Assembly (NCBI RefSeq): GCF_016653405.1
Contig: NZ_NHSN01000017.1
Location: 124,001-188,000, forward strand
Length of the DNA stretch: 64,000 nucleotides
From: Halorhodospira halophila
GTDB taxonomy: Bacteria; Pseudomonadota; Gammaproteobacteria; Nitrococcales; Halorhodospiraceae
Reading direction: 5' to 3'
Shown here piece after piece: positions 10,146 to 17,884 of the stretch. A model generated the notes under the pieces. That model had not been told where the DNA came from, made no database searches, and saw nothing but the letters and a program-made list of their open reading frames with translations. The position numbers and the translations under genes are program-made. The stretch's first letter is position 1. Each line of letters begins with the position of its first letter.

Positions 10146-10526
10146 ATGTCCCTCGGCTACTGGATGGTCCTCGTCGCCGCCATCCTGCCCATGGCCTTCG
10201 CCGGCGCCGCCAAGTTTGGTGGCGGGCAGTTCGACAACACCCGCCCCCGGGAGTGGCTCGACCGCCAGGAAGGGTGGCCAAAGCGCGCCCACTGGGCCCA
10301 GCAGAACGGCTACGAGGCCTTCCCGCCCTTTGCGGCGGCGGTGATCATCGCCCACCAAGTCGGCGCGGCGCAGGGCGTGATCGACACCCTGGCGGTGCTC
10401 TTCGTCCTGCTGCGAATTGCCTACGGGCTGTTCTACATCGGCGATTACGCGAGCCTGCGCAGCCTGGCCTGGATGGCCGCTTTGGCCTGCGTCATCGGCC
10501 TGTTCCTCGCCGCCGCGGCGGCCTGA
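10146..10526 (+). CDS. MAPEG family membrane protein
   Basis: Small membrane protein of 126 residues in the MAPEG superfamily (membrane proteins related to eicosanoid and glutathione metabolism). It has four hydrophobic segments, near residues 4-22, 65-85, 85-105 and 107-125, and the family-like stretch NTRPREWLDRQEGWPKRAHW followed by NGYEAFPPF. The start was set at ATG 10146 because AAGGAG (10134-10139) ends 6 bases before it; the ATG at 10140 is too close. Bacterial members are mostly uncharacterised, so no reaction is assigned. It is followed by the Spy-like gene after about 98 bases. Confidence 0.85.
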   Translation: MSLGYWMVLVAAILPMAFAGAAKFGGGQFDNTRPREWLDRQEGWPKRAHWAQQNGYEAFPPFAAAVIIAHQVGAAQGVIDTLAVLFVLLRIAYGLFYIGDYASLRSLAWMAALACVIGLFLAAAAA

Positions 10527-10624
10527 TCGGCCGCCCGACCCGTTTTCCACAGGACCCGGCGGCGGCACCGCTGCCGCCGGATCACGCATCGATGGAGAGA
10601 GCGACTCTCAAGGGAGGCATGACC

Positions 10625-11185
10625 ATGGCAGGACGAGTTCGCGGCAGCAGAAGAACCGCATCCCTGATCGCCCTCGCTACCGCGGCGCTGCTCGGCAGCG
10701 GGCTGGCAGCGGCTCAGGCCGATCGCGGCGCCGGCATGGGACAAGGTTTCGGGCCTGGAGGCCCGGGTGCCGGAGCGATGCAGCAACCCGGCATGGGAAT
10801 GGGCATGGGCTCCGGCCTGGGCTACGGCGCGTGCTGGGACTGGATGCGCGGCGGTTTTGAGGGCGGCTTCGGTGATCCACGGACGCCCCTCTGGGAGCTG
10901 GAGCTTGAGGGCGACAAGCTCGCCGAGATGCGCAAGCTCCGCCGCGCCTACCGGGAGTTCGAGGCCCACGTAGGGGTCGAACTGGCCGAAATGCGCGACG
11001 ATATGGCCGAGCTGATGGCGGTCGAGCAGCCGGACCCCGACGCCATCGAAGAGCTCCATGGCCGCATGTCCGAGCTGCAGGGCGAGCTGTTGGCCGAGCG
11101 CGTGCGCATGCGCAACGAGATGATCGGACTGCTCGACGCCGAGCAGCGCGAACGCTTCCGTGAGGAGTTCGGCCCGCGGCGCTGA
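10625..11185 (+). CDS. Periplasmic Spy/CpxP-like (LTXXQ-type) protein with Met/Gly-rich N-terminus
   Basis: Predicted exported protein of 186 residues. The N-terminus has Arg residues, then a hydrophobic stretch ending in AAAQA, a plausible signal-peptidase site near residue 33. A low-complexity Gly/Met segment follows (repeats of GMGM and GPGG). The second half is helical and highly charged, ending in MIGLLDAEQRERFREEFG, which resembles the LTxxQ motif of the Spy/CpxP family. ATG 10625 fits the AGGGAGG site (10611-10617) better than ATG 10619. Spy-like proteins act as periplasmic chaperones or metal-responsive factors; the Met-rich part suggests metal contact, but that is inference. Confidence 0.75.
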   Translation: MAGRVRGSRRTASLIALATAALLGSGLAAAQADRGAGMGQGFGPGGPGAGAMQQPGMGMGMGSGLGYGACWDWMRGGFEGGFGDPRTPLWELELEGDKLAEMRKLRRAYREFEAHVGVELAEMRDDMAELMAVEQPDPDAIEELHGRMSELQGELLAERVRMRNEMIGLLDAEQRERFREEFGPRR

Positions 11186-11208
11186 CCGCCACGAGGTCGC
11201 TGCAGGCC

Positions 11209-11238
11209 GCCCCGGATCGGGCACGCCCGATCCGGGGC
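11209..11238. terminator. GC-rich hairpin between convergent genes
   Basis: A perfect inverted repeat of 14-base arms (GCCCCGGATCGGGC and its complement) separated by two bases lies between the Spy-like gene and the convergent permease gene. The position suits a bidirectional terminator. There is no T-run on either strand, so intrinsic termination is uncertain. Confidence 0.55.
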
Positions 11239-11251
11239 GGGGCCGTGCGGG

Positions 11252-12301
11252 TCAGCCGATGCGCTCGTCGGCGCGATCGCTGAGCAGCGCGGCGATCCAG
11301 CGGGTCTCGGGCTGCGCCTCAAGGGCCAGCTTGGCGATCATGGTCAGCGGGATCGACAGCAGCATCCCTACCGGCCCGAACACCCAGCCCCAGACCATCA
11401 ACGAGATCAACACCACCAGTGGCGACAGCCCCAGAGTCCGCCCCATCAATCGCGGCTCGGTGATGGAACCGATGGCCACATTCACCGCCACGTAAAGGAC
11501 GACGGTGAGCACCGCATCGAGCAGCCCTCCCCCGAGCAGGGCCACCACCACCGCAGGGGCGGCAGCAATGATCGACCCGACCGTGGGGATAAAGTTCAGC
11601 AATCCGGCGAGGATGCCCCAGAGGATCGGGAAATCCACCCCAATCAGCCAGAGCCCGGTGCCGATGATCACGCCGGTCAGCGTGCTGGTCGCGCTCTTGA
11701 TGAAGATGTAGCGATCAACGGCGTGGAGGAACCGGCGAGTGCGCACCCGCGCCCGACGACTGGCCGGGAAGGCCACCGAGAGCTTGCCGGGCAGCGTGCT
11801 CTCCTCGAGCAGCAGGAACATGAAGGCGAGCAGCACCAGGAAGGTGGCCGCCGTAAACTGGCCGATGCCGCTGGCGATGGTCGCCGCCGCATCGGTCAGC
11901 GTACCCACTGCCGGCAGCGGCACCTCCTCGGGGAGGGCCTCCGGCGGCACACCCATGGCGACGACGTAATCGCGCACCTGACCGAAGACCACGGTGAGCT
12001 GCTCCTGATACTGCGGCGCTTGCGCAGCCATGGTCTCCACCGCGCCGCGCAGGGCGAGGAAGAGCAGGAAGAAGACCAGCCCCACCCCCAGGAAGAGGAT
12101 CATCACCGCCACCGCTGCCGGCACGCCGCGGCGCTGCATCCAGTTCAGCGGGGTCGCCGAGGCGATGGCCAGGAACGCGGCCAGCAGCAGCGGATTGACG
12201 ATGCCGGAGACCGCCTGGAGCCCGGCCAGGATGATCACGAGCGCAGCCCCGCCCACCAGCCAGTGCCAAGAGGAGGGTCCTTTCTGGTTGAGTACGGTCA
12301 C
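11252..12301 (-). CDS. AI-2E family (PerM-like) membrane transporter
   Basis: Polytopic inner-membrane protein of 349 residues in the AI-2E/UPF0118 family. Hydrophobic segments lie near residues 14-45, 60-85, 150-168, 205-260 and 265-330. The central soluble region is variable. The C-terminal half contains FPILWGILAGLLNFIPTVGS and LMGRTLGLSPLVVLISLMVW, both typical of the family (the PTVGS and GLSP motifs). Some members export autoinducer-2, others act as Na+/H+ or other antiporters, which would be sensible in a halophile; the substrate cannot be told from sequence. It lies downstream of slt on the same strand. Confidence 0.88.
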   Translation of the reverse strand: MTVLNQKGPSSWHWLVGGAALVIILAGLQAVSGIVNPLLLAAFLAIASATPLNWMQRRGVPAAVAVMILFLGVGLVFFLLFLALRGAVETMAAQAPQYQEQLTVVFGQVRDYVVAMGVPPEALPEEVPLPAVGTLTDAAATIASGIGQFTAATFLVLLAFMFLLLEESTLPGKLSVAFPASRRARVRTRRFLHAVDRYIFIKSATSTLTGVIIGTGLWLIGVDFPILWGILAGLLNFIPTVGSIIAAAPAVVVALLGGGLLDAVLTVVLYVAVNVAIGSITEPRLMGRTLGLSPLVVLISLMVWGWVFGPVGMLLSIPLTMIAKLALEAQPETRWIAALLSDRADERIG

Positions 12302-12402
12302 GTCGGTTTCCCTAACGCTTGAGCGACTCCGGAAACGCCCGGGTGCAGCAGAGCCGCGACCGGGCGAACGGGGGATCAGGGTAACAGGGCGCGGCGCGCC
12401 GC

Positions 12403-14436
12403 TCAGTCCCGCAGAGGATCGTCAGACCCCGGCAGCGGGCCATCCGCCGGGTGCCGGCTCAGGCGCACCGTGGCCGGTTCCCGGTCGTCCGTCGGCTCCC
12501 CGTAGACCAGGGCCATCTCCTCGTGCGTGACCACCGAGGCCACCGGTTCCAGCCCGCCTAGGTGGGCCAGGATCGTGCGGTAGGCAAGCACCGCTTGCAC
12601 GTATCGCCGGGTCTCGTAGTAGGGGATCGACTCGATCCAGACATCCAGAGGGCGTCCATCCCGCTCCAGCCACCCCGCGACACGGCTCGGACCGGCGTTG
12701 TAGGCCGCCAGTGCCTTCGGCCGGTTGCCTTCGAAGCGCTCCAATAGCCGCTGCATATACTCGGCACCGAGGCGCACATTGAGTTCCGGATCGTTCAGCG
12801 CCCGGGCATCCGGCAGGGGCTCACCGTTGGAACGGGCCATCTGGCGGGCAGTACCCGGCAGCAGCTGCATCAGCCCGCGGGCCCCCGCCGGCGAGACGGC
12901 ATCCCGATGGAAACCCGACTCGCGCCGGGCGACCGCCATGAGCAGGCAGGATTCGATGCCGGTCTCCGCGGCCGCCCGCCGGAAGGCATCCCGGTAGGCA
13001 TGGGGGAAACGCCACTGCAACGCCTCGTGGGCCCCGGCGCGGTTGGCGGCGACCACCGCCAGCTCGTGCCACCCCTGCCGGTAGGCGTGGGCAGCTAGGG
13101 CGCGTTGTTCCGCCGCCTCACGGCCTTGCAGCAGGTGGCGCCACTCGTCCCGGGCCAGACGCAGTTCACCGACACCGTGGAGCAGGCGGACCCGCAGGAG
13201 GGCGGGATCCGGAGCAGGCGGATCCGGTTCCGGGCGGACCTCGCGCAGCGCATAGGGCCGCCCGACCCGTTCGGCCGCCATGAACCCCCAGAACGAGCGC
13301 TCCCCCGCCGCCTCCCGCCAGTGCTCACCTGCCAGCGCCGGGTCTCCCAGCTCGGCCCGCGCCCGACCCAGCCAGTACTGCCAGCGCGCACTGCGTGCGG
13401 AGGCCTCGGGCAGACGGGTGTACCAGTAGACCAGGTCGGTCCACTGCTCCTCGATCACCGCCCGGCGCATGCGCTGCTCGAGCAAATCGGTATCGTCCTG
13501 CTCGGCCAGCCACCGGTCGACCCAACCGCGGTTCTCAGGGATGCCCCGGATGATCGAGTACCAGGCAACCCGCTCAAACACCTCCCGCCGCTCGCCCGCG
13601 GGCAGCTCGGCAAGCCCGTCGCCACTCTGCTCCAGATAACTGCGCGCGGCCGCGGTGTCCACGCGGGCCAGCCGGTAGAGCCCGTCGGCAGTAAGCTGTC
13701 GACGCAGCCGCGGCGGCAGACCCTCATCGAGCTCGATGATCCGCGCCGGATTTCGGTCGAGCCGCTGGAGCCACTCGGCGGCGACCAGCCAGCGCTCCCC
13801 ACCGAGCAGCCCCTCGAGATAGCGCATCAGACCCGCCTGCTCGTTGCGAAAGGCCAGACGCATACGCTCCCAGACAGCCCGGTCGTCGATGACGCCAGCC
13901 CCGCGGGCTGCCTCGAATAGCCCGTCGCATGCTGACGGCCGCGAGACCCCGGCGTGCCAGGTGCGCCGGGCAAAGGCGAGGGCCTCTCCCCGGCGCGTTT
14001 CCAGATGGGCCTGCCACCAGTGACAGCGCAGAGCCAGGCGGGCGGGTGGCTCGTCGGTCACCCGGCGCACCGCCGCGTCGTCCCCCGCCTCGGCGTAGCG
14101 ACGCAAGGCGACGCGCTTGAGGACATCGGCCAGCGGGGTACCGGCATAGCGCTGGCGGTAGGCCACCACACGCTGCGGATCGACCTCGGGGAGCGCACTG
14201 CGCAGACGGTGGAAGTCGAGGTAGGCGGCCATCGGGTGGGCATCGCCGAGACAGGGCTCAAGCTCGGCCACGCGGGACCAGTCATCGGCGCGCGCCGCCT
14301 CCAGGGCCTCGTGGAAGCGCTCGCCGTAGTCGGCGTCCGGGCAGCCCCGCTCCGGCCCGGCGGTCCCCGCAGAAAGGCCGAGCATCAGGAACAGTGCCGC
14401 CAGGACGAAGCCGCGATAACCGCCGGAAGGGACCAT
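12403..14436 (-). CDS. slt: Soluble lytic murein transglycosylase (Slt70-like)
   Basis: Periplasmic enzyme that cleaves peptidoglycan between MurNAc and GlcNAc with formation of 1,6-anhydro-MurNAc. The 677-residue protein starts with a signal peptide (FVLAALFLMLGLSAGTA), continues with a long helical U-shaped region, and ends with an SLT domain at about 480-640. The catalytic Glu lies in LMAVARRESGFHRDAVSPAG, followed by GLMQLLPGTA and ALAAYNAGPSRV, the three conserved SLT motifs. Length matches E. coli Slt70. It is transcribed toward the AI-2E family gene. AmpD at 49611 would process its anhydro-muropeptide products. Confidence 0.93.
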   Translation of the reverse strand: MVPSGGYRGFVLAALFLMLGLSAGTAGPERGCPDADYGERFHEALEAARADDWSRVAELEPCLGDAHPMAAYLDFHRLRSALPEVDPQRVVAYRQRYAGTPLADVLKRVALRRYAEAGDDAAVRRVTDEPPARLALRCHWWQAHLETRRGEALAFARRTWHAGVSRPSACDGLFEAARGAGVIDDRAVWERMRLAFRNEQAGLMRYLEGLLGGERWLVAAEWLQRLDRNPARIIELDEGLPPRLRRQLTADGLYRLARVDTAAARSYLEQSGDGLAELPAGERREVFERVAWYSIIRGIPENRGWVDRWLAEQDDTDLLEQRMRRAVIEEQWTDLVYWYTRLPEASARSARWQYWLGRARAELGDPALAGEHWREAAGERSFWGFMAAERVGRPYALREVRPEPDPPAPDPALLRVRLLHGVGELRLARDEWRHLLQGREAAEQRALAAHAYRQGWHELAVVAANRAGAHEALQWRFPHAYRDAFRRAAAETGIESCLLMAVARRESGFHRDAVSPAGARGLMQLLPGTARQMARSNGEPLPDARALNDPELNVRLGAEYMQRLLERFEGNRPKALAAYNAGPSRVAGWLERDGRPLDVWIESIPYYETRRYVQAVLAYRTILAHLGGLEPVASVVTHEEMALVYGEPTDDREPATVRLSRHPADGPLPGSDDPLRD

Positions 14437-14591
14437 GCTCTGCCGACTCCGGCGCAGGTGCGCGTGGTTGCCAGGCTCCCGTGAACGCTAGCGCCGCCGC
14501 GCGACCGGGTCAACTGCACAGACCGCCGCACGCGGCAAGCGCCGCCACGGCCGTGGTAGCCTTGGCCCGGAACGGAAGACCAGCAAGGGGG

Positions 14592-15617
14592 ATGAGCGTG
14601 GGGACAGTCGGCACCATCCTGCAGGGCATCGGTATCGTGGTCGGCGGCCTATTCATACTCGCGGGCCTGGTTCTCGCCATCGGGCCGTTCATGATCCCCA
14701 CGCAGCCGGCGGACGGGGTCAAGGACGGCCGCGAACTCGGCGGTGACGACAGCCGCTTTGTCTCGATCTCGTTCCCCGGTTACCCCGACGGGCTGCAGCT
14801 GCACTACGTCGCCGCTGGCGAAGAGCACGCCGATACCGGGCGGCCGGCCTGGCTTCTCCTGCACGGCTTCTCGTTCAGTACCGTGACCTGGGAACCGCTT
14901 CTGCCGAAACTGGGACGCGACCGCTACACCGTGGCCTACGACCAGATCCCCTACGGGCTGAGCGACAAGCCCGACTATCCCGGCGAGGGACCCAACCCCT
15001 TCACCCTGGAGGCCGACGTCGACCACCTGTTCAGCCTCATGGATGAACTCGGCCAGGAGGAGGCGGTGTTGGTGGGCAACTCCGCCGGCGGGGTGATCGC
15101 TCTGGAGGCGGCACGCCAGGCACCCGAGCGGGTCGCCGGTCTGGTGCTGATCAACCCAATGGCCGCCCTAGAGCGACCCACGCTACCCCAGTGGCTGGCG
15201 CAACTGCCGCAGGCCAAGCGCCTGAGCCTGCTGGGAGGGCGCTGGTTCGGGAAAAGCACCGAACTGCTCGAGCGCTCTTATTACGACGAGGACGCCATCA
15301 CCCCGGAGCGCGAGGCCCGCATGACCATGCACACCGCCATGGCCGGCTGGGACCGGGCCTGGGGGCAGCTGATGCACCGCTCGCTGACCGACGCCCTGCA
15401 AGTGCGCGGCCCCCTGGCAGGCATCGAGACCCCGACGCAGGTCATCATCAGCGTCGAGGACGAAGTCATCCCTGCCGCGGATTCCCACCGCGTGGCTGAC
15501 GCCCTGCCCAACGCCGAGCGGGTGGAACTGCAGGCGTGCGGCCACCTCCCGCAGGAGGAGTGCCCGGCAAAGGTGGCGGAGGCCATTGAGCGCTGGCGCG
15601 AACGGCAGGGTCTCTAG
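14592..15617 (+). CDS. Membrane-anchored alpha/beta hydrolase
   Basis: Alpha/beta hydrolase of 341 residues with an N-terminal hydrophobic anchor (about 5-30). Oxyanion motif LLLHGFSFSTVTWEP near 93, nucleophile elbow GNSAGG near 160 (Ser nucleophile), acid in ISVEDEVIPA and catalytic His in QACGHLPQEECP. ATG 14592 follows AAGGGGG closely and sets the anchor at the N-terminus; sequence upstream in the same frame is low complexity and was left out. The fold covers esterases, epoxide hydrolases and haloperoxidase-like enzymes, so the substrate is unknown. It is divergent from slt and 30 bases upstream of an FAD oxidoreductase on the same strand, probably one operon. Confidence 0.85.
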   Translation: MSVGTVGTILQGIGIVVGGLFILAGLVLAIGPFMIPTQPADGVKDGRELGGDDSRFVSISFPGYPDGLQLHYVAAGEEHADTGRPAWLLLHGFSFSTVTWEPLLPKLGRDRYTVAYDQIPYGLSDKPDYPGEGPNPFTLEADVDHLFSLMDELGQEEAVLVGNSAGGVIALEAARQAPERVAGLVLINPMAALERPTLPQWLAQLPQAKRLSLLGGRWFGKSTELLERSYYDEDAITPEREARMTMHTAMAGWDRAWGQLMHRSLTDALQVRGPLAGIETPTQVIISVEDEVIPAADSHRVADALPNAERVELQACGHLPQEECPAKVAEAIERWRERQGL

Positions 15618-15647
15618 CCCGCAGAGTCCGCACCCAGGAGGAGCAGT

Positions 15648-16958
15648 ATGAGCGCGGAACATCCGCAAGTGGTGGTGATCGGCGCCGGCCTGGCCGGCCT
15701 GGCCGCAGCCCGCGATCTGGCCCTGGGTGGTGCCCACGTCCGGTTGCTGGAAGCCTCCAGGGAGGTGGGCGGGCGGGTTCGCACCGACCGCCTGCGCCTC
15801 GATGGCGGCTTGGCCGACGATCAGGAGCCGGCCTTCCAGCTGGATCGCGGTTTCCAGGTCTTGTTGACCGCCTACCCGGAGCTGCGCACCCGCGCTGACC
15901 TGGGCGCCCTACGCCTGCGCCGCTTCGCCCCCGGGGCCCTGATCCGGACCGAGGGCGGCCTGCACCGCCTCAGCGATCCATTCCGCGCCCCGCAGGCGCT
16001 GTTGAAGACCCTGCGGGCGCCGGTGGGCAGCCTGGGCGACAAGGTGCGCATCGCCCGGCTGCGGGCGCGTCTGCGCCGCGGCGATCCCGAGAGCCCCCTG
16101 TACGGACCGCAACGCAGCAGTGCCGAGTCGCTCACCGCCGAGGGCTTCTCCGGGCCGATGATCGAGCGTTTCCTGCGGCCGCTGTTCGGCGGCGTGCTGC
16201 TCGACCCGCAGCTCCAGACCTCGGCCCGGCTGCTCAACTTCGTCTTTCGCATGTTCGCCGAGGGCGATGCGGCGATCCCCGCCGCTGGCGTGGGCGACCT
16301 ACCCCGGCAGCTGGCAGACCAGCTGCCCGCGGAGCGGGTGACACTGCGGCTGGGCACCGCCGCCGAGGCCATCGAGGATGGGCCAAGCGTGCGGCTTGCG
16401 GACGGTGAACGGCTCAGCCCCGATGCGGTCGTTGTAGCCACCGACGGCCCGGCTTTCACCCGACTGACCGGGCAGCCCACCGCCGCCGGCCGACCGGTAA
16501 CCTGTCTGCAGTTCGCCGTCCCTGAGCCACCGGTCACCGACCCACTGATCCTGCTTAACGGCGAGGGCGAGGGGCCCGTCCTGCACCTGGCGGTGCCTAG
16601 CGTGGTCGCGCCGGAGTATGCCCCAGCCGGCTGGCACCTAGTCAGCGCGACGGTGCTCGGGGACGCGCAGGATCTGGACGACCCCACCCTGCAGTGCGAG
16701 GCCGTATCGCAGCTGCGTGACTGGTTCGGGCCGGTGGTCGATCATTGGCGGCCTCTGCGCCTAGAGCGCATCCCGTACGGACAACCGGTCCAGGCACCGC
16801 CTGCTCTGACCGAGCCCTATCAGGGCGCGCGGCTCGGCGGGGGCCTCTATGCCTGCGGCGACCACCGGGCCCACGGATCGCAGCAAGGCGCACTGCGCTC
16901 CGGCGCCCGCGCAGCGGACGCGGTTCTTTCGGATTGCCGCGGGGGCGATTGGCGTTAA
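15648..16958 (+). CDS. FAD-dependent amine-oxidase/phytoene-desaturase-like oxidoreductase
   Basis: Flavoprotein of 436 residues. The N-terminal Rossmann motif VVVIGAGLAGLAAARDLA (about 7-24) with EASREVGGRVRTD just after it is the dinucleotide-binding signature of amine oxidases, protoporphyrinogen oxidases and carotenoid desaturases. The C-terminal FAD motif is present as LYACGDHRAHGSQQGALRSG. The start ATG 15648 follows AGGAGGAG. It is longer than a bare FAD domain but shorter than CrtI (near 500), and belongs with uncharacterised NAD(P)/FAD proteins. There are no neighbouring carotenoid genes. Substrate unknown. Confidence 0.83.
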   Translation: MSAEHPQVVVIGAGLAGLAAARDLALGGAHVRLLEASREVGGRVRTDRLRLDGGLADDQEPAFQLDRGFQVLLTAYPELRTRADLGALRLRRFAPGALIRTEGGLHRLSDPFRAPQALLKTLRAPVGSLGDKVRIARLRARLRRGDPESPLYGPQRSSAESLTAEGFSGPMIERFLRPLFGGVLLDPQLQTSARLLNFVFRMFAEGDAAIPAAGVGDLPRQLADQLPAERVTLRLGTAAEAIEDGPSVRLADGERLSPDAVVVATDGPAFTRLTGQPTAAGRPVTCLQFAVPEPPVTDPLILLNGEGEGPVLHLAVPSVVAPEYAPAGWHLVSATVLGDAQDLDDPTLQCEAVSQLRDWFGPVVDHWRPLRLERIPYGQPVQAPPALTEPYQGARLGGGLYACGDHRAHGSQQGALRSGARAADAVLSDCRGGDWR

Positions 16959-16971
16959 GCGATGGGGAAGG

Positions 16972-17048
16972 TGGCCCGCCCGGCAGGATTCGAACCTGCG
17001 ACCTTCGGCTCCGGAGGCCGACGCTCTATCCGGCTGAGCTACGGGCGG
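16972..17048 (-). tRNA. tRNA-Arg (anticodon CCG), CCA encoded
   Basis: On the minus strand the sequence folds as a complete cloverleaf. The acceptor arms are CCGCCCG and CGGGCGG, with discriminator G and an encoded CCA (16972-16974). The anticodon loop is CTCCGGA with CCG at 17012-17014, and the T-arm is GCAGG-TTCGAAT-CCTGC. It reads CGG codons. It lies between the FAD oxidoreductase and moaB. Confidence 0.97.
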
Positions 17049-17056
17049 TAAGGGGT

Positions 17057-17082
17057 GTAGCGTACCGAATTTCGGGCGCTAC
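17057..17082 (-). terminator. Hairpin after moaB
   Basis: On the minus strand GTAGCG pairs with CGCTAC, and an inner CCGAA pairs with TTCGG, just after the moaB stop. The structure covers the probable -10 element of the tRNA-Arg promoter. It has no long T-run. Confidence 0.4.
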
Positions 17083-17087
17083 GCCAA
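17059..17087 (-). promoter_or_regulatory. Candidate promoter of tRNA-Arg
   Basis: On the minus strand TTGGCG (-35, 17082-17087) and TACGCT (-10, 17059-17064) are separated by 17 bases, and the -10 ends 10 bases before the tRNA. The -35 overlaps the last codons of moaB. The -10 is a weak match to consensus. Confidence 0.4.
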
Positions 17088-17618
17088 GGGCTCCGAACCA
17101 CGCATGCGGGGCAGCAAGGTCGCAAAATTGCACGGCCGGGTGCGGGCATCGAGCTGATCGGCGAGCACTCGATCCCACGCGGTGCAGCACCCGCCGGTGG
17201 ACCCCGGCAGGGCAAAGATGAGCGTAGCGTTGGCCACACCCGCCACGGCCCGCGACTGCAGGGTGGCGTTGCCGATTTCCTCGAAGGAGCGCTGCCGGAA
17301 AAGCTCGCCGAAGCCCGGGATCTCGCGATCAAAAAGCGGCCTGATCGCCTCCGGCGTCACGTCGCGGGCAGTGAGCCCAGTCCCACCGTTGATGAGCACC
17401 CCGTCCACCCGATCATCCGCAACCCAGGCCGAGACCTCGGCGCGGATCCGATAGCGATCATCCGGGACGATGGTCCGACCGGCCAGGGCGTGGCCGGCTG
17501 ACTCAAGCCGCTCCGCCAGCGCGGCCCCGGAGGTATCCTCCGCCAACCCCCGGCTGTCGGAAACGGTGAGCACCGACAGGGCCAGGGGCTTAAACACCTC
17601 GCCGGCGTGTCCTGCCAC
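17079..17618 (-). CDS. moaB: Molybdenum cofactor biosynthesis protein MoaB
   Basis: MoaB/Mog-type protein of 179 residues that acts in molybdopterin adenylylation or metal insertion. Conserved parts: LTVSDSRGLAEDTSG near 18, INGGTGLTARDVTPEAI near 75, EIPGFGELFRQRSFEEIG, and IFALPGSTGGCCTAWD near 133. These are the MoCF_biosynth signatures. The start is GTG 17618. It lies 5 bases downstream of a small membrane-peptide gene on the same strand. moaD is elsewhere (29321), and no other Moa gene is in the window. Confidence 0.93.
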   Translation of the reverse strand: MAGHAGEVFKPLALSVLTVSDSRGLAEDTSGAALAERLESAGHALAGRTIVPDDRYRIRAEVSAWVADDRVDGVLINGGTGLTARDVTPEAIRPLFDREIPGFGELFRQRSFEEIGNATLQSRAVAGVANATLIFALPGSTGGCCTAWDRVLADQLDARTRPCNFATLLPRMRGSEPLA

Positions 17619-17623
17619 CTCGG

Positions 17624-17764
17624 CTACTCCTGCTGCTCATCGGGGTGGACGGGCGCCTCACGCTCGGTGGCCGGGGGGATCATCTCCTCCGGATCCCAGA
17701 TGAAGAACGTCCAGACCAGCATGAGGATCATCAGGGCAACAACCACGTACAGGTAAAAACGCAT
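17624..17764 (-). CDS. Small membrane protein, 46 residues
   Basis: Short gene just upstream of moaB, with GGAG placed 6 bases before its ATG. The product is one hydrophobic helix (YLYVVVALMILMLVWTFFIW, about residues 4-23) followed by an acidic, Pro/Glu-rich tail, so it is probably an N-in single-pass membrane peptide. I do not recognise the family. The good ribosome site, the clean membrane/charged split and the 5-base gap to moaB support a real gene. The frame is open upstream antisense to asmA, but that long extension has no support. Confidence 0.7.
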   Translation of the reverse strand: MRFYLYVVVALMILMLVWTFFIWDPEEMIPPATEREAPVHPDEQQE

Positions 17765-17884
17765 GGCGGACTCCGCGAAGACCTTACCGGTACGATACCA
17801 GCCCACGTATCCTCGGGGACAAGCCTGACGGCGTGGCACGATAGAATGCCAGCCATCGGACACGTTCAACGCAGGACTCGGTTT

